Assembly: GCF_021130785.1 (NCBI RefSeq)
Contig: NW_025777556.1
Coordinates: 32,292 to 96,291 of the forward strand
Direction: 5' to 3'
DNA: 64,000 bases
DNA from: Homalodisca vitripennis
Lineage: Eukaryota > Arthropoda > Insecta > Hemiptera > Cicadellidae
Notes under the pieces: generated by a model
The model's input: the letters and a program-made list of their open reading frames with translations, nothing else
Told to the model about the DNA's origin: nothing
The model's database searches: none
Shown here: piece by piece, positions 19,700-32,492 of the stretch
Layout: the number at the start of each line of letters is the position of its first letter
Numbering within the stretch: the first letter of the stretch is position 1
Made by a program: the position numbers and the translations under genes

Positions 19700-20666
19700 T
19701 TAAATTAAATTATTTAAATCTTTTATACTATAAGTTACAGGATCTGTGTTATTAATTTGATAAATCACAAAGATTTCTCTTGGCCAATTGTTCTTATATT
19801 TGTTCGAAAATGTTTGTTTTTTACTAACAATTCTTACATGATCATTGACTTTAAATTTAGTTTTCGTGTGAATTTCTGGTGGAACATACTTAAAAACCGA
19901 CTCTAATAACTCTTTTTCTGCATCTTTATCTACGTCTTTAGGCTTCATTTTGATTGTGCTATGAAACAGTATCGTTATATTTCTTTACGATTTCTTGAAG
20001 AATATCGATCCATTTAAAGTTTTTATTAATCTCAAAAAGAACCTTCATTCTTTCATTTTGAGTTCTGTTGTATCTCTCTACAATACTTGATTTCTCTTCG
20101 TTTTCAGTATGATAAATCTTAATGTTGTATTTTCTCAAAACTTCGTTAAATTCTTTATTTTTAAACTCTAAACCCTTATCTGTATGAAGTAGATTTGGTG
20201 GTTTGTGATTGATCTTTATCGCGTCTTTTACTATATCTTCGAAGGCTTTTGAAACATCTTTACCGTTTTTTCTTTTGATAGCTCTTGACCAAGCATATTT
20301 TGAGAAAGTATCAATAACATTTAACATATACTTGAATCCATCATTTTGATCTGAATAGTTAGACATTATAACTAAATCTGCTGCCCATAAATCGTCAATT
20401 CCTAATGTTATAATTTTCCTCTTTTTAAACTTTTTTCGTACTGGTGCATGAATTTCTCTAGCTTCAATCTCTATCTCATCTTTAGTCTTCAATTCTTGCT
20501 TAACAGGTTTTGGATTTGGATTCTTTATAAACTTACTCTTGTTTGTCTTACATTTTGAACATTTTGCAGCAATTCTATACAATCCATTTTGAGTTTGAAC
20601 GATTTTTGAATCTATACTTTTCGTTTTTTTCTTGCATTTGTGGCAGTGAATCAAATCATCTTCCAT
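19700..20666 (-). pseudogene. Polinton retrovirus-like integrase (frameshifted)
   Basis: ATG 20666 directly follows the TAA of the polymerase gene (TAAATG). An N-terminal zinc ribbon has CHKC at 8-11 and CSKC at 36-39. The RVE catalytic core has D97 (LWAADLVIM), D163 (LLHTDKGLEF) and E197 (SSIVERYNRT). A shift of +1 near 19955 separates the core from its C-terminal SH3/chromo-like tail, which starts MKPKDV and contains FKVNDHVRIV and NWPREIFVI. The enzyme would insert the element with 6-bp duplications, matching the TATATT found. All catalytic residues are kept. Confidence 0.92.
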
Positions 20667-23600
20667 TTACATGTCAAAGTTTCCAAGTTTATTTAACTCA
20701 TCTAATATATTAGATTCCGCTTCATAGTCATTCGGTACTGTATCAATCTTATTTTCTAGGACAATTCTCTTATCATCTTTCGCTTCATAGCCGTATGGTA
20801 CTGTATCGATCTTATTTTCTAGGACAATTCTCTTATCATCTTTAGCGTTCAGTGCTAACTTGTTTATAGTAACGGTGTACAACTCATGTTTGTAGCTTTT
20901 GATTACTGTCATCTCCCTAAATTCTTCTTTATCTTCGAACAAACATCTCTTCAAGTTTTCGATATTTATTGTTTTATTTACAACGCTTCTCTTAATCCCT
21001 TTACACCTAACTGGGTTTTTATCTAGATATTTGTATGAGTACATCTTAGACCTTAAACCACAAAATTCTTCTAAAACTTCGCTATTTAACTCATCTTTGA
21101 ATTTCCCTATTACCTTCTTATTTTTAGTAGTGAAACATTCGTGATCTTTTGGATAATCACTTGTATCAAAGTCATCTATATTTTCTTTAATAATTTTAAA
21201 AGGATCTCGTTTCAATTCTAGGAAATAACTGTCTGTATCCATGTAACACAGATTCAAATCTGGGTCAAACTTCTTTAATTTATCGTAATAAAACTCATAC
21301 ATTAACAATTTTGATAGGTCAAGAACTGAAAATCCTATGTAGATCGGTTTGTTAAATTTAACCTTTTGTTTGAACATGTGACTCGCTATACAGTGTCGTC
21401 AAAGATACTAAAGCACTTGAAATTTGTTTTCTTAGCTTGTTTCATTGAAAATTCTTCATTTCCTAGTCTAATATCACATCTATTTCGCACATTTTCCATA
21501 CTTTTTCCAAAAACTGAGTTGTTCATCAGCTTATAAAAGTCCTTCTCAAAGTCACTTGTAGCTTTGGTTCTCATGTTTGAGTTAAAATCAATGTAATCTT
21601 TCATAAAAGGCTTCTGATCGAATGCTATCACTCTATTCACATGTTTTAACACCATTCCTTGTTCCAGATAGAATTTCAAATTTCTCGAATGAACAACGTA
21701 TTCAGTTTTATCTAATAGAGTGGTGCACAACTTATTTTTATAATGTTCAGGAGCAAGAGGCAAATCCTTGTGATGTTCGTGTAAATTTGTTGGATATCCA
21801 AGATCGACTTCAAGAATATAGCCATAGTTTTCGTCACCAGTGAGTTCCAAAATTGTTTCTTTCCACTCTTCTTTTGTATACGTTTTTGGATCCATCCACT
21901 TGATATCACTATACAGCAGTTTTTGCATAAGACCATAACCATAAAGGTTGTTTGCATCGACATAAAGTAAATAGTTTTCAGGTTTTGTCTTATCGAAATC
22001 TTTCAAATATTTGTTATTTGCTTTCACATATCGCTTAATACATTGAGAAATACCTCCACGAATACCTTTTTCAATCATTAAATACATATCGTAATCGTGT
22101 ATCAGTTGAAGCTCGATTTTCGTTAATTTTAACATAGCGTGCCATGCGAGACTTGGAGCTGTTAGATAATGTGCCGGATCAAGTTTGTAACAATTTAGAC
22201 AAATGTTTCTGAAGTTTTCGAATATATCAGCGAGCAATAGTACATCTTGGATATTGTACAAATCAGAATAATTTCCAAGATTTTTATCTTTTAATTTGTT
22301 CCAAACGCTCAAGTAATGTTGATAATCTTTCTCAGATATGCTCTCATCTGTCAAAAGTGAATAGAAATCTTCAATTTTCAGCTCTTCTGTGTAATCAAGT
22401 TTTTCAATACTATCGATAAATTCATAGGGAAATATTCCTTTTCCAGATAGAATTTTAAAGATTTCTTCTTCGTCATTTGGTTGTCTTTCTAGAATTGCGT
22501 TCAGACCATCTTGTATAAAATGATTTGTATGTTTGAAGTCTTCTTTTTTGAGGTTTTTAGCTAACTTTTCAATAGACGAGGCCATGAATCTAAATGTGTC
22601 TACGAAAGAGAACTTTATAAATTTTCTAGGTTTATCATTGTCAAACTCATAGCCATATCCAGAATTTACAGAATAATTTATATATTTTTCGTCTGTGTTT
22701 GCAATCAAATCAACGTTTCCATATTGTTTCGCCAATTCTTTTATGTACAAATGAGTATCGTAGTTACTCATATTGTGACAGAAAACTGGAATATTTTGAG
22801 GAAACTTGAGATTCACATTGCAAACTCTATGAGCTGCTCCTCGAAATTTGCCAGTTAAATGACAATGATCTCTTACTTTATTATAACTCTTATCTTTCCA
22901 ACTATCAGGAGTAAAACCATACTGAATTGACCCAACATCATAAGCAAACCATTCACAGATGTGACAAACGTTTGCATTTTGGTATGAAATTTCTTCTTCT
23001 TCAGTCAATTTCATAGGTTTTTTATTCTTAGAATTATACTTTTTAGCTATGTATTTCGATAATTTATTAAGTTCTTCAAACAATTTTGCAGGAACATTAG
23101 GCAAATCGTCTTCATTTTTTGCTCTATAACATATAGGTTTGTACATGCGATTGGTCACATTCGACACTAAATATAGAGTAAATCCATAAGGAATGTGTTT
23201 CTGAATCTTGGTTGTAGTCGATCTTTGTGGATTGTTCTTGCATGTCGGAATTTTTTCTAATATGCTCTCAAAATCCATATAAATAACGTACGGATGGCTA
23301 AACTTCTTTTGATAATTAGTAAATTTAGTTGTTTGACCTGAAAACGGCATAATTGGCTTACAAACTTCATGTTGCTTGCAAATTTCTAAATGATCTGTTA
23401 AATCTCCAGATTTGTAGAAATGGCTTAAACATCTTCTGCATAGAAATTTTTTGTGTTCATGCTTAGATAACTGAGAGAAAACGAGCTTATTTAAATCTGT
23501 TATCAAAACATAATGAGATGTTTCTTCATTTTTTACATACAGTAGATCAATATTTAATTCTGCATCATATATTTCTGAAATTTGCAACGGAACAATATGT

Positions 23601-24656
23601 AGTTTTTCATCATAAGTATAGATATTAATAGACATTTTTGGATACTTATACTTGGAATTGTAGCTTCGTTTTTCAAACAACTTTACATCTTTAAATGACA
23701 TTGGATACTCAAAACCTGAAAATATTTCGTCATTTAAAAATTTCTCGTATTGCTTCACACGTTCACAGTCTCTTTTAGGTTTTTCAATAGCGCATCGGAT
23801 AGAGTAAATAAAACAGAAGTCATCTTTATTTTTGATATTTACACAAGCTTTTTTTTACCTTGATCTCTTGTGGTAAATCGATATATGATCCTGCGTTCAT
23901 CATTTCGTGTTTGTTAAGGCTCAAAACTAGTTGTTTACAACTTTTAAATGTCCATCCGGAACCTTTATTTGGATTATTCGTTTGTTCTCGATGTGTTAAT
24001 TTATTAAATTGCTTAGTAATAAAGTCGTTTAAGTCAAATATTTCGTCTGCTTTGATAGTAAAATACATTGGACATGTTTGCGTTTCACCGTTCACTAAAG
24101 TTCGTTCGTATTCACATTCCAAAGAGAGATAACCTTTCGTATTTTTAACATTTTCTTGAAATTTTTCTATTAAATCTTTAATTTCTGGGCGCATAATTGA
24201 AAGATATTTGTAAATTGACATAAAATTGTCGCTCAAATTCGTTAAAATGTATTGCTTGAAAAGACCTTTCACAGAGGATAAAACTTCAACATCTATGATA
24301 TTTTCAGGTTTTTCGTGAAGAGTTTTATCAATGTTTTCAATGATTTCAGACTTGGTTTTATCGTTAGTACCGATAGCCAACTTTTCAGCTATTGAATGAA
24401 GTTTTTCATCATTAAATAGGTCGAGATTTTTCTTTTCAACTTTGAAATTTCTCTTTAATTCACGTAATTTCTCAATATTAAACATGTTTTCGTGATCGGC
24501 AATTTTATTTTCTCTAGCCCATTGTCTTAAATAATTTAGTTCATTATCGTAAATTTGCTTGTTTTTTTCGTGACTTTTAGAATTATAATGGCGATCATAG
24601 TTTTTTCTTAAAATTTCTTTTTTGCAGAACGGACATGATATTTTTTCGCGCTCCAT
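20667..24656 (-). pseudogene. Protein-primed DNA polymerase B, two frameshifts
   Basis: ATG 24656 is in the CTATCTAAATG signal. Part 1 (24656-23826) has a C2H2-like finger at residues 8-29. After a +1 shift in an A-run (about 23850), part 2 (to 21386) carries CRRC...H...C, the exonuclease motif MDFES (D, E), an Exo II-like HNMSNYD, polymerase motif A in LLYVDANNLYGYGL, and KLMNNSVFGKSMEN (motif B). A one-base loss near 21385 then moves to part 3 (21377-20667), which has motif C, YMDTDS. About 1320 codons in all, normal for Polintons. All catalytic motifs survive. Two near-identical ~20-codon repeats (AKDDKRIVLENKIDTVP) lie near the C-terminus. Confidence 0.95.
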
Positions 24657-25334
24657 TTAGATAGAAAAATTTATTTAACTAAATGGTGCTTGTAAACCAA
24701 CGATTGCGCCTCTCACGGCGTGATATCACTACGGATATGACGCAGGCGAAGCGATTATCGTGATGGTCGGTCTGTAGTGGCACACCTCGACTGTCATTGA
24801 TACACACAGCGCAATCTTTCGGAACTAAAATGTCGGTAATGCAGATTTGCTTTTAAGAATAAAAATTGTGTTCCCGTTTACTATTATAACATTTTCTTTT
24901 TCAAAATGTTAGATAATTTTACCTATTTTAAATATGCGTACATTTTGTTACTTGTAATTTTCAAATTATATTTTAAATTAATTTCTTAAATTTTTACTTC
25001 TCGATGGGCTGTTGTATTGTGTTGCTGAGTATATATGTCCGCGAATTCGGTTTGGTCGGTTAGAAAGTTTACTTCTGAACTGTTTCAATGCGAGTGGCCA
25101 TAGCGGAGAAACACCAAGTTCAGAAGTATTCAGATCGTATTCCAGAACCATTTCTCTATCCGTATCTCGCTCTTCTCTCTCTCTCTAGCCTGAATATAGA
25201 TCTAGCCTATAAACGGCAGAAGTGATCGTGTCATAGGCATAAAAAGAGAGGGAGAGAGAAAGAGACAGAGGGAGGAGAAAAGGTCGACCGAGAAATGGTT
25301 TTGCACTTTTTGACTTTGAATTTTTTCTATTTAA

Positions 25335-25640
25335 ATGGAGTTCTTGAAGGAGTTAAATGATATTGGAGAATGTAAGTTTAAAGAGTATAAGAAGTTAAAT
25401 GAATTGGAAGAAAATAAGAAATACAAAATTTTGAATTTGGAGAAAATGAAGGATAAATTCGGGTTTACAATAATTGCCGAGTTGGAAGATTATAAAGTAC
25501 ACTTACCGAACAGACTTTTGACTGTTTTGGATGAAAAAAAGATTAAAGAATTGAATAAACATGATAAATTACACTTGGTTGTTACTGGAAAGAAGACTAT
25601 TAAAGATAAAGACTGTGTTACTATCAATTTTGTAGAATAA
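25335..25640 (+). CDS. OB-fold-like small protein, right TIR copy (101 aa)
   Basis: Translation is identical to that of 9314-9619, with the same TTTAAATGGAG start. Perfect conservation of the protein while the neighbouring TIR gene decays in both copies suggests either recent homogenisation or selection. See the left copy for the fold argument. Confidence 0.72.
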   Translation: MEFLKELNDIGECKFKEYKKLNELEENKKYKILNLEKMKDKFGFTIIAELEDYKVHLPNRLLTVLDEKKIKELNKHDKLHLVVTGKKTIKDKDCVTINFVE

Positions 25641-25661
25641 GGATTTTATTTCGTGGCTTGA

Positions 25662-26247
25662 TCAATATACTTCCAACTCCTCGGGGCTCCAACCGCCATG
25701 TAAACGCTTGAATTTTTCAAGAATTAGATTTTCTCTTTCTTCTTTAGAATCACAAGGAATATTACGAACATTAATGTGTTTCATTTCATCCAAAATGTCA
25801 TCAAAAACGAAAAAAAAGCAAGAATTCTTTGTTTTGTTTAATGAATTTTATTGATAAATCTTGATATTGACAAAGAGTCTCTAGTAATGCTGTATAATTC
25901 CTACATCCTCTTTCATAAACACTTCTGTAGCTCCAATCCTTCATAGTTTTGATCAAATTATGGTGGATAAAGTTATAATAGTGCCCAAAAAACTCCATAC
26001 AAAATTGCTTAAAATATTCTGTTTGCTGTTTTTCTTTTAACCTTTGTCCAAGATCTTTTGAAATTAATTCATACATGTCCGCTAGAGCTATCCGTGTTGA
26101 AATATATTTGTAATCCAAGTCCTTTAAATTTAATGCTGATATCAATTGTAGTTTGCAATATTCTGGTAACTCTTTGAACTCTTTACAATTTTCCCCCCTG
26201 GCAACTTCTTGAAATGCTAGAAACTGAAGAGAGCTTGGTGAGTTCAT
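25662..26247 (-). pseudogene. TIR-encoded YQxLS-repeat protein, right copy (frameshifted)
   Basis: ATG 26247 to a stop at 25662 spans the mirror copy of 8710-9292. The six-G run is in frame here, so the first 140 or so codons are open. Four extra T in a T-run near 25810 then shift the frame and end the protein after FFRF. The two TIR copies are therefore broken in different homopolymers and each is intact where the other is not. Confidence 0.75.
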
Positions 26248-26614
26248 GTTTGCTATTTAGTAGAAAAGTTTTTTTATTAAAGTATGTTTTTAGTAAAAAT
26301 GTTTTAAATTGATTAAATTTTATTAAGATTTCGAAGATTTTTCCTTTATTCGTAGCAGATTTGACAACATTTTACAAAGCACAGCTCAAGAAAGTAGAAG
26401 CTCAGATTCGGTTAATTTTTCATTCCTCAGGAGTAGATAGTAATGAACCGATCCTGGATCGCTTTTGGAGACGAACGACTGTAGATTCGGTTAAATTTTC
26501 ATTGAGATTTGCTGTGTTATTTCTCAGCTTCCTTTATGGTACATTGAACAGTATTTTACATTGCTTTTCGGTCGGCTCCGAAAGTGCGCTAGGACCGCCA
26601 TATTATTATCTACT

Positions 26615-26620
26615 TATATT
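26615..26620. repeat. Polinton target-site duplication, right copy
   Basis: TATATT directly follows the last base of the right TIR and matches 8337-8342. Confidence 0.93.
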
Positions 26621-29600
26621 GTTACATGAAAAGCAAAGAATTGAGAGTTTTGAACATTTATTGTTGAGAATCATGTATGAAAATAATTAATTCCCAAACA
26701 TGTTATGGATTTCTTTGTTCCCTTAACTTTTGAATCACAAAAATTTAATTAATTTTAGATCAAAATACAAATTTCATTTCCAAGAGGATTATGTTAATAG
26801 TAAAACCATACTTAAATTTTCAACTATAGGAAATAAAACATATACTTACTTTAATGCTTTGTTAAATTATGCCTTAAGAGGGAAGCTATGTTGAAATAAA
26901 TTCAGTCTAAGTTTATAAACAGAGAGTTTCAATCAATATTTTGTTTTGATTGCAACCAAATACATTGGCTACGGTAAAAATCGGCGCTAATACAAGGCAG
27001 ACTCTAAAATGTTGTATGAGTATGAGCAAAATAAATAGTTAATCATAATACAATTATCTAGCAATATATATATATTATTGTAAAATTTAAAGAATAATAT
27101 TTATTAAATTTAGGTGTAAGACTTAGACCAGATCATCTTCTAGTTTAAAAAATTTTGGAACAATGGTACAACGCATGATTGTTACTTTCAAAGTGAGTTA
27201 TTACATAGTTTATCAAAATAAAAGCACTAAAATGCACAGTGTATAGATTTTCTTAACCATCTTGCCTATCAAAAACACATACAACATCAGTATAGCTCCT
27301 AATTACTTTAAATATTTTTAGGGAATAACAAGTTTCATTCTTTCCAATACAACTACTTTAACTACCCTTCAATAAAACTTTAGCTTGTGGTTTATGTTAC
27401 TTTAGTAACAACATATAGGCACACAATTCACCCGGTTTTTGAAGTTATTATTTTAAAAAACCTAACAATTATTAGTTGGACATCATACGGAACGTCTGGA
27501 TAAAAATTTGACCCGTTTGATCTATTATTTCTATATTTTATACTGTACATCATTTTGTAATATAATCCCATTTATATTCCCCTTTATTACAGCAATTAAC
27601 TATTTCTTTTTTATTTTGATTAATAACTTATTATTTTTACGGGCGTTTACTCATTTTTTATGAAAAGAACATTTTTGTTAATATAAACCAGTTTAAAGAA
27701 GATAACTTGACCTGATCAATATAGATGATATTGCTAATGAACAGCAATATTTTAATTAATAATTTACTTATTATTATTATAACAGAATTTCATAATGTTT
27801 GATTAGTGGTTTGATCCAATGGGGACTTAATGTTTATCCTAATATGTTAGATTTACAACCATAAAACCTATACGGAATTATTATTTTATTCTGGATCTGT
27901 TCTATTACATAAGTGTTGACTAGGATAGGTTGAACAGGAATAACAATGAAAAGAAGGAGCATTACCTTAAACGAAGGATGAAGTATCTTCTGGGTTTAAT
28001 TTCACCTCGATCCAAAACCGAATACCACTTAGCTTACAAGAGCCTTTGCTGTTCAACAAGAGCACTCAGAGCGCACCACACTCACCCTTATCTCTCTTCA
28101 GGATAAACAATACATAATATTCTTAAACAACAGAAAGAAAAGAACTTGGTGTATTATAACAAATTCGTTTTAGTTAGATATATTTCTTTGGATTTTAAAT
28201 CTGCACTTACCTAGCCAATATCTTAAAATATTTGATTGGTTTTTACAAATAATTCAAGTTTACTTTTAACCCATTGATGTTTATTCTTCCATACATTACG
28301 TGGAAAAGTACTTTCAGTTTGTTTTCCTCTGTTCATTACCTCCATAACGGATGATTGAATCAAGCTTTATTTTCAAATATGGTACATTGCACGAATACAA
28401 TCAAAACCAATTTCAATTTTAGAATTATAGGTCTCTGCATCAAATCAAGCAATATTACAATGTCTCTAATGTGTATTCTTATTGATTAGTTACAAAAAAT
28501 TAATTCCCTCTTATTACATGCTTTAGCTACATACAACATAATCATATGACAGTCTCAATTAAGAGAATGGATACTTGATGTCAACCTCAACAGACGAGAA
28601 AGAATCTTCTGAGCTGGCTGCAAAGGTCCCCCTATCAGTGACTATTTTAATCCAAGTGATATACTATAGAAGACACGGCAACTAGCCACATGAACTGTTG
28701 GATACAGTTCAATATAACTATAGAGTATTATGTTTTGAGTGTCTATCGAACGCAGATGCGGTTTACATCTCCGCGTAAAACCGAGGCCTCCAATAACATG
28801 GCTATAAATATTTATAGATCTGTTAGTATCGCTAGAATTTTCAATAGTAAACAGTACATTAGAAGCGTGCCTGAGGCGCGTGCTCGATAACTATTATCTG
28901 CGACCTTGAGGGGAAGAAACTATGATAATAGACATAATCAATGTAAACACTAGTAATCTTGACCTGAATGTAGTGGGAATTCCTGATAAGAGATAGAATT
29001 TTGAGGAAGGTCATACAGGTCAATCCAAGCGTTTTTGTTCATTTCAAGAAGGCTTTCACAAGTTAAAGATTTAAAAAGTTTACATAATTATAATTCTTAC
29101 TACTAAAAAATATTGTCATTTGTATTTTAAATCACAATTTATAATGTTTTTGATAGTATAATGTAGGTAATTTGTTTTACATGAAGTGGATAAAATATAT
29201 TAGATGTAGAATTTCACTATAACAAGACTATTTGCATAGGTAGTAGGCATTTATACTTTACTTAGATTAAACACATATTTCGTATACCTGTTGAATTTTA
29301 TTATAGTTACTTAATTTATGTTTTGAGCAGGATAATAAGTAACGATGAGGCAACATAAGAAGTAACTCTAGAGCTTCTGGACGCAAGTTTTGTCCCGAAT
29401 TAATTATATTAGTATGCATGCAATTACTTCCACAGACTATAATTTACTGTTAGTATGCATCTTTGGAAGATAATATTGTTGTAATTTTACATATTAGAAC
29501 ACCATCTGGTAATCATTCTTTCTTGAGTAATACTTTTTTTAACTGCTAATATTCCTGTTAAAATATAAATCGCATCAGTTAAATATTGCTTGTAATGTAT

Positions 29601-32492
29601 AACTGTTGATTAATTACAACTCGGCACTCAGAATACTATTTTATTTTTATATGAGAAAACATTAATTTTTTATATAATCTTAAAGGTCTCACTCATTATT
29701 TGATTTACGATAATCGGTTGTAATTTATTTGCGTGATTCAAAATAACTTTATCATTCAATTAGATTATGTAATAAGATGTAGTAAGAACTTACTGTTCTA
29801 ATGTTTCCGACAATAATGACACCTGTTCATTGATTATATATACGTACAACTGTAATCTAGAAAAAAAAGACAATACAAAATTTCACTACAATGGGAAAAA
29901 AGTAGAAATGACTTTCCAAATAGACAGATACATGTAAATCTAATGAAAGTATTCATCAACAGACGACAAGCTATAAATAAAACAAACAAACAAGATTTAT
30001 AATCTCCATAATCATAATATTAAAACTGATATTTTCTAAACAATCGTTTGTTTATTGAGTACAAAATTAAGTGTCGTTGTTTCTAGAGAAAATATTTTCA
30101 TGGTGTTACCTGTTTAGCTTAGTTGCAACTTTTTGGATAATAACGTTGATGTAATATAAGTATTTCGGTTTTTAATTTACGATGTTTTATTTTAGTCATA
30201 GTGGTGTTTAAGAACACTGAACTCATGCAATTTAAACATGGGGATGAGATTTTAGGGCCAAAATAAAAGTTCACAAATAATCAAATACTGCGATATTAAG
30301 TTATAGATAGTATTGTTAAAGAATGGTATTCGACTGTATTTCAATTAGTCATGTAAGTTGATCCATAGGGAATAAAAGTATAACCTTGCTTCATATACTA
30401 TACATTTCATAAACACCATCAAAAAATTACCTAAAAATAAACCAATATCACAAACACCACAAATAATATTATATTTTTTAACCTCAAAGATTTAAGTTTA
30501 CGTTTTTAGAGCACATTAATAGCAAAGAGAAACAATGCTTCAATAAATTGTCAAGTATACAAAATAAAAGTCTCCACAACTTTTGTAGTCTAGAGCGTCT
30601 TATGTACTAAGTAGTCCATTTTACAAAAAATATGTTAAAAAAATTACTACAAGTGATTTCCAAAATAGTAAAGTATTCCATACAACATTTATATTATAAC
30701 CTACAGTAATCACACTATTCATATTAATTGTGAGCAGTTAATTTAATAAAAAGTACGAATGTATTGTGAACATAAAAGTTAATTTGAAACTAATAAACCA
30801 TAATAGGTAAAAATACTTTAAAATGTTATCTGCAATATTTGTAAGTAACATAATATGAGAGGAATAAAGTGAAAAAAAAAGCAGCTCTGCAATGTTCTCT
30901 CTTAATGAAAGAGTAATTAAATTTTCTCATTATGTTACTCGCCGGGAAAAGAACGGCGATGAAGGTGTTATTTTCCTTGTTCTGTATTTTACAAAAAAGT
31001 TCACGGCACAGGTCGGTAATTAAAATTACCTACTCTTTGATATATTTAACAATACTTATTTGTAGACAGAATTACTCTATAAATACAATTATGTAGTCAT
31101 GAATTGTTTTCGATCATGGTAAAGTTTTCTTTCTCTCTAAAATACTTCTGTATTTCGTAAAATGAATGTTACGCTTTAATGTACGTTATTTCATAAAAAT
31201 TTAACAATTGGGGAGTTTTTAAGAAACAATGATATTATTTAAGGAAATTTTTCGTATTATTTTTATACTGTAGAATTACAGAAGATTTGCCACACTGGTT
31301 TTTAAATGACATTGAATAGTCTTGATATATATGAGGTAAGTTAGCTAAACATGCTAATGTTAGTTAAACTTTTCAGCTATTGTGTTATCTACAAGGCAGA
31401 GGTATAAACAGGCGTTAAACATGTTCCACAATCTCTGAAAGATTTAGATTGTTTGGAGTAATTGACTTCTGTTGTTGACAGATGTATTCGGAATATGACG
31501 CACTAGCTGTTGTTTTAATTGAAATACAGAGAGTATTGTATACTGATTACTACTTCTCTATTACGCAGGGAAAATCAATACGGTGTCCCTAAGGGATTGC
31601 TATTACAACCAGCAAATTTCCTTACTCGTGCCATTTGTTTAAAAATCATCAGTCTAGAATTTAAAGACTCTGAAATAAACAAATACTTAATTATAACTTT
31701 AAAGAACTAAACTATATATCAAAATAAAATACTACTTTTTAAATGTAGTTATTCATGCGTTAAGTATGTTTCCACAACTTTTTTAAATTATTTAAAAATG
31801 TAATGGGTATTAAGGGTATCTACCATAATATTAAGCTAAAAATACACATGCCTACTTGCTAAATATAGTGCTAAATAAAATCCAGAAATGTTTTTTGGCT
31901 CACCTTAGCAGCCTTCTCCATGCGTCATAAAAGGATCGATTTTGATGGGCTGGAAAAATAGTATCAATCATAAAAACGTATTGAACAACAAATACAAAGT
32001 CATTTTACTGATAATCTCAATCTCCGGTTTTCATCTAGATACAGTATTTGAATGTTTTTTACGGTTATCTTTAGATTATGGTGAAAGGAAGGACGTGGAA
32101 AACTGCCTAATATGCCTTGCCACCATAAAGTCATATTACAGTTTAGATCTCCCTTCCATGGATAATATTACTTATTTATCTTAAAATTAGTTATCGAGTA
32201 AGGAAAATATATGTGAATGGATTAGTTTATGGTTTAGTTATATATCTCTATCAAAACAGAAACGACTGAAAAACTGCTAAAAATGCTAAAATGATATCTC
32301 ACAGTTGTCAAGCATTGATCCCAATATCAACTGGAGGGTACATAAACTTAGCAATTACAAGTTTATATAATAACACATTACGTTCACAATACTAATTATT
32401 GAGTGTTTATTTGAATGTTTGAACTTAATTAAATATCAACCACACGCCCAGTACATAATAAAATCATACCAGTACTTCCGTCTTAGTTACAT
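26621..32492. other. Non-coding host DNA between Polinton and DDE transposon
   Basis: AT-rich, with no convincing gene. Open frames such as 28690-28890 and 31942-32184 are short and lack any domain. From about 27960 onward several blocks (28052-28074, 28271-28337, 29327-29435, 30843-30918) match blocks of 0.5-8.3 kb in order and orientation. No RNA gene seen. Confidence 0.7.

Larger units (their letters stand above)
8343..26614. mobile_element. Complete Polinton/Maverick element, 18.27 kb
   Basis: The element has 2.17-kb terminal inverted repeats beginning AGT, 6-bp target duplications, a protein-primed family B DNA polymerase, a retrovirus-like integrase, an adenovirus-type cysteine protease, an A32-like packaging ATPase, a double-jelly-roll major capsid protein and a penton protein. 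That is the full Polinton hallmark set. Most genes lie on the minus strand; the penton and BRO genes and one small gene read plus. Almost every gap holds a gene or a start-site signal. The ATPase, penton, OB-fold-like and several small genes are open, while the capsid, fibre-like, PLA2-like, BRO, integrase and polymerase genes each contain a frameshift or an in-frame stop. This copy is therefore probably inactive, although homopolymer indels could partly be assembly error. The ends are intact and the two TIRs are about 99% alike by eye, which suggests a fairly recent insertion or continuing homogenisation. Confidence 0.96.
24441..26614 (-). repeat. Polinton right terminal inverted repeat (2174 bp)
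   Basis: Inverted copy of 8343-10514, ending ...TACT before the TATATT duplication. Its inner edge is inside the polymerase gene, so the polymerase start and promoter are part of the TIR. It differs from the left TIR by scattered substitutions and by homopolymer length changes, including the runs that break the 8710-type gene. Confidence 0.95.
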
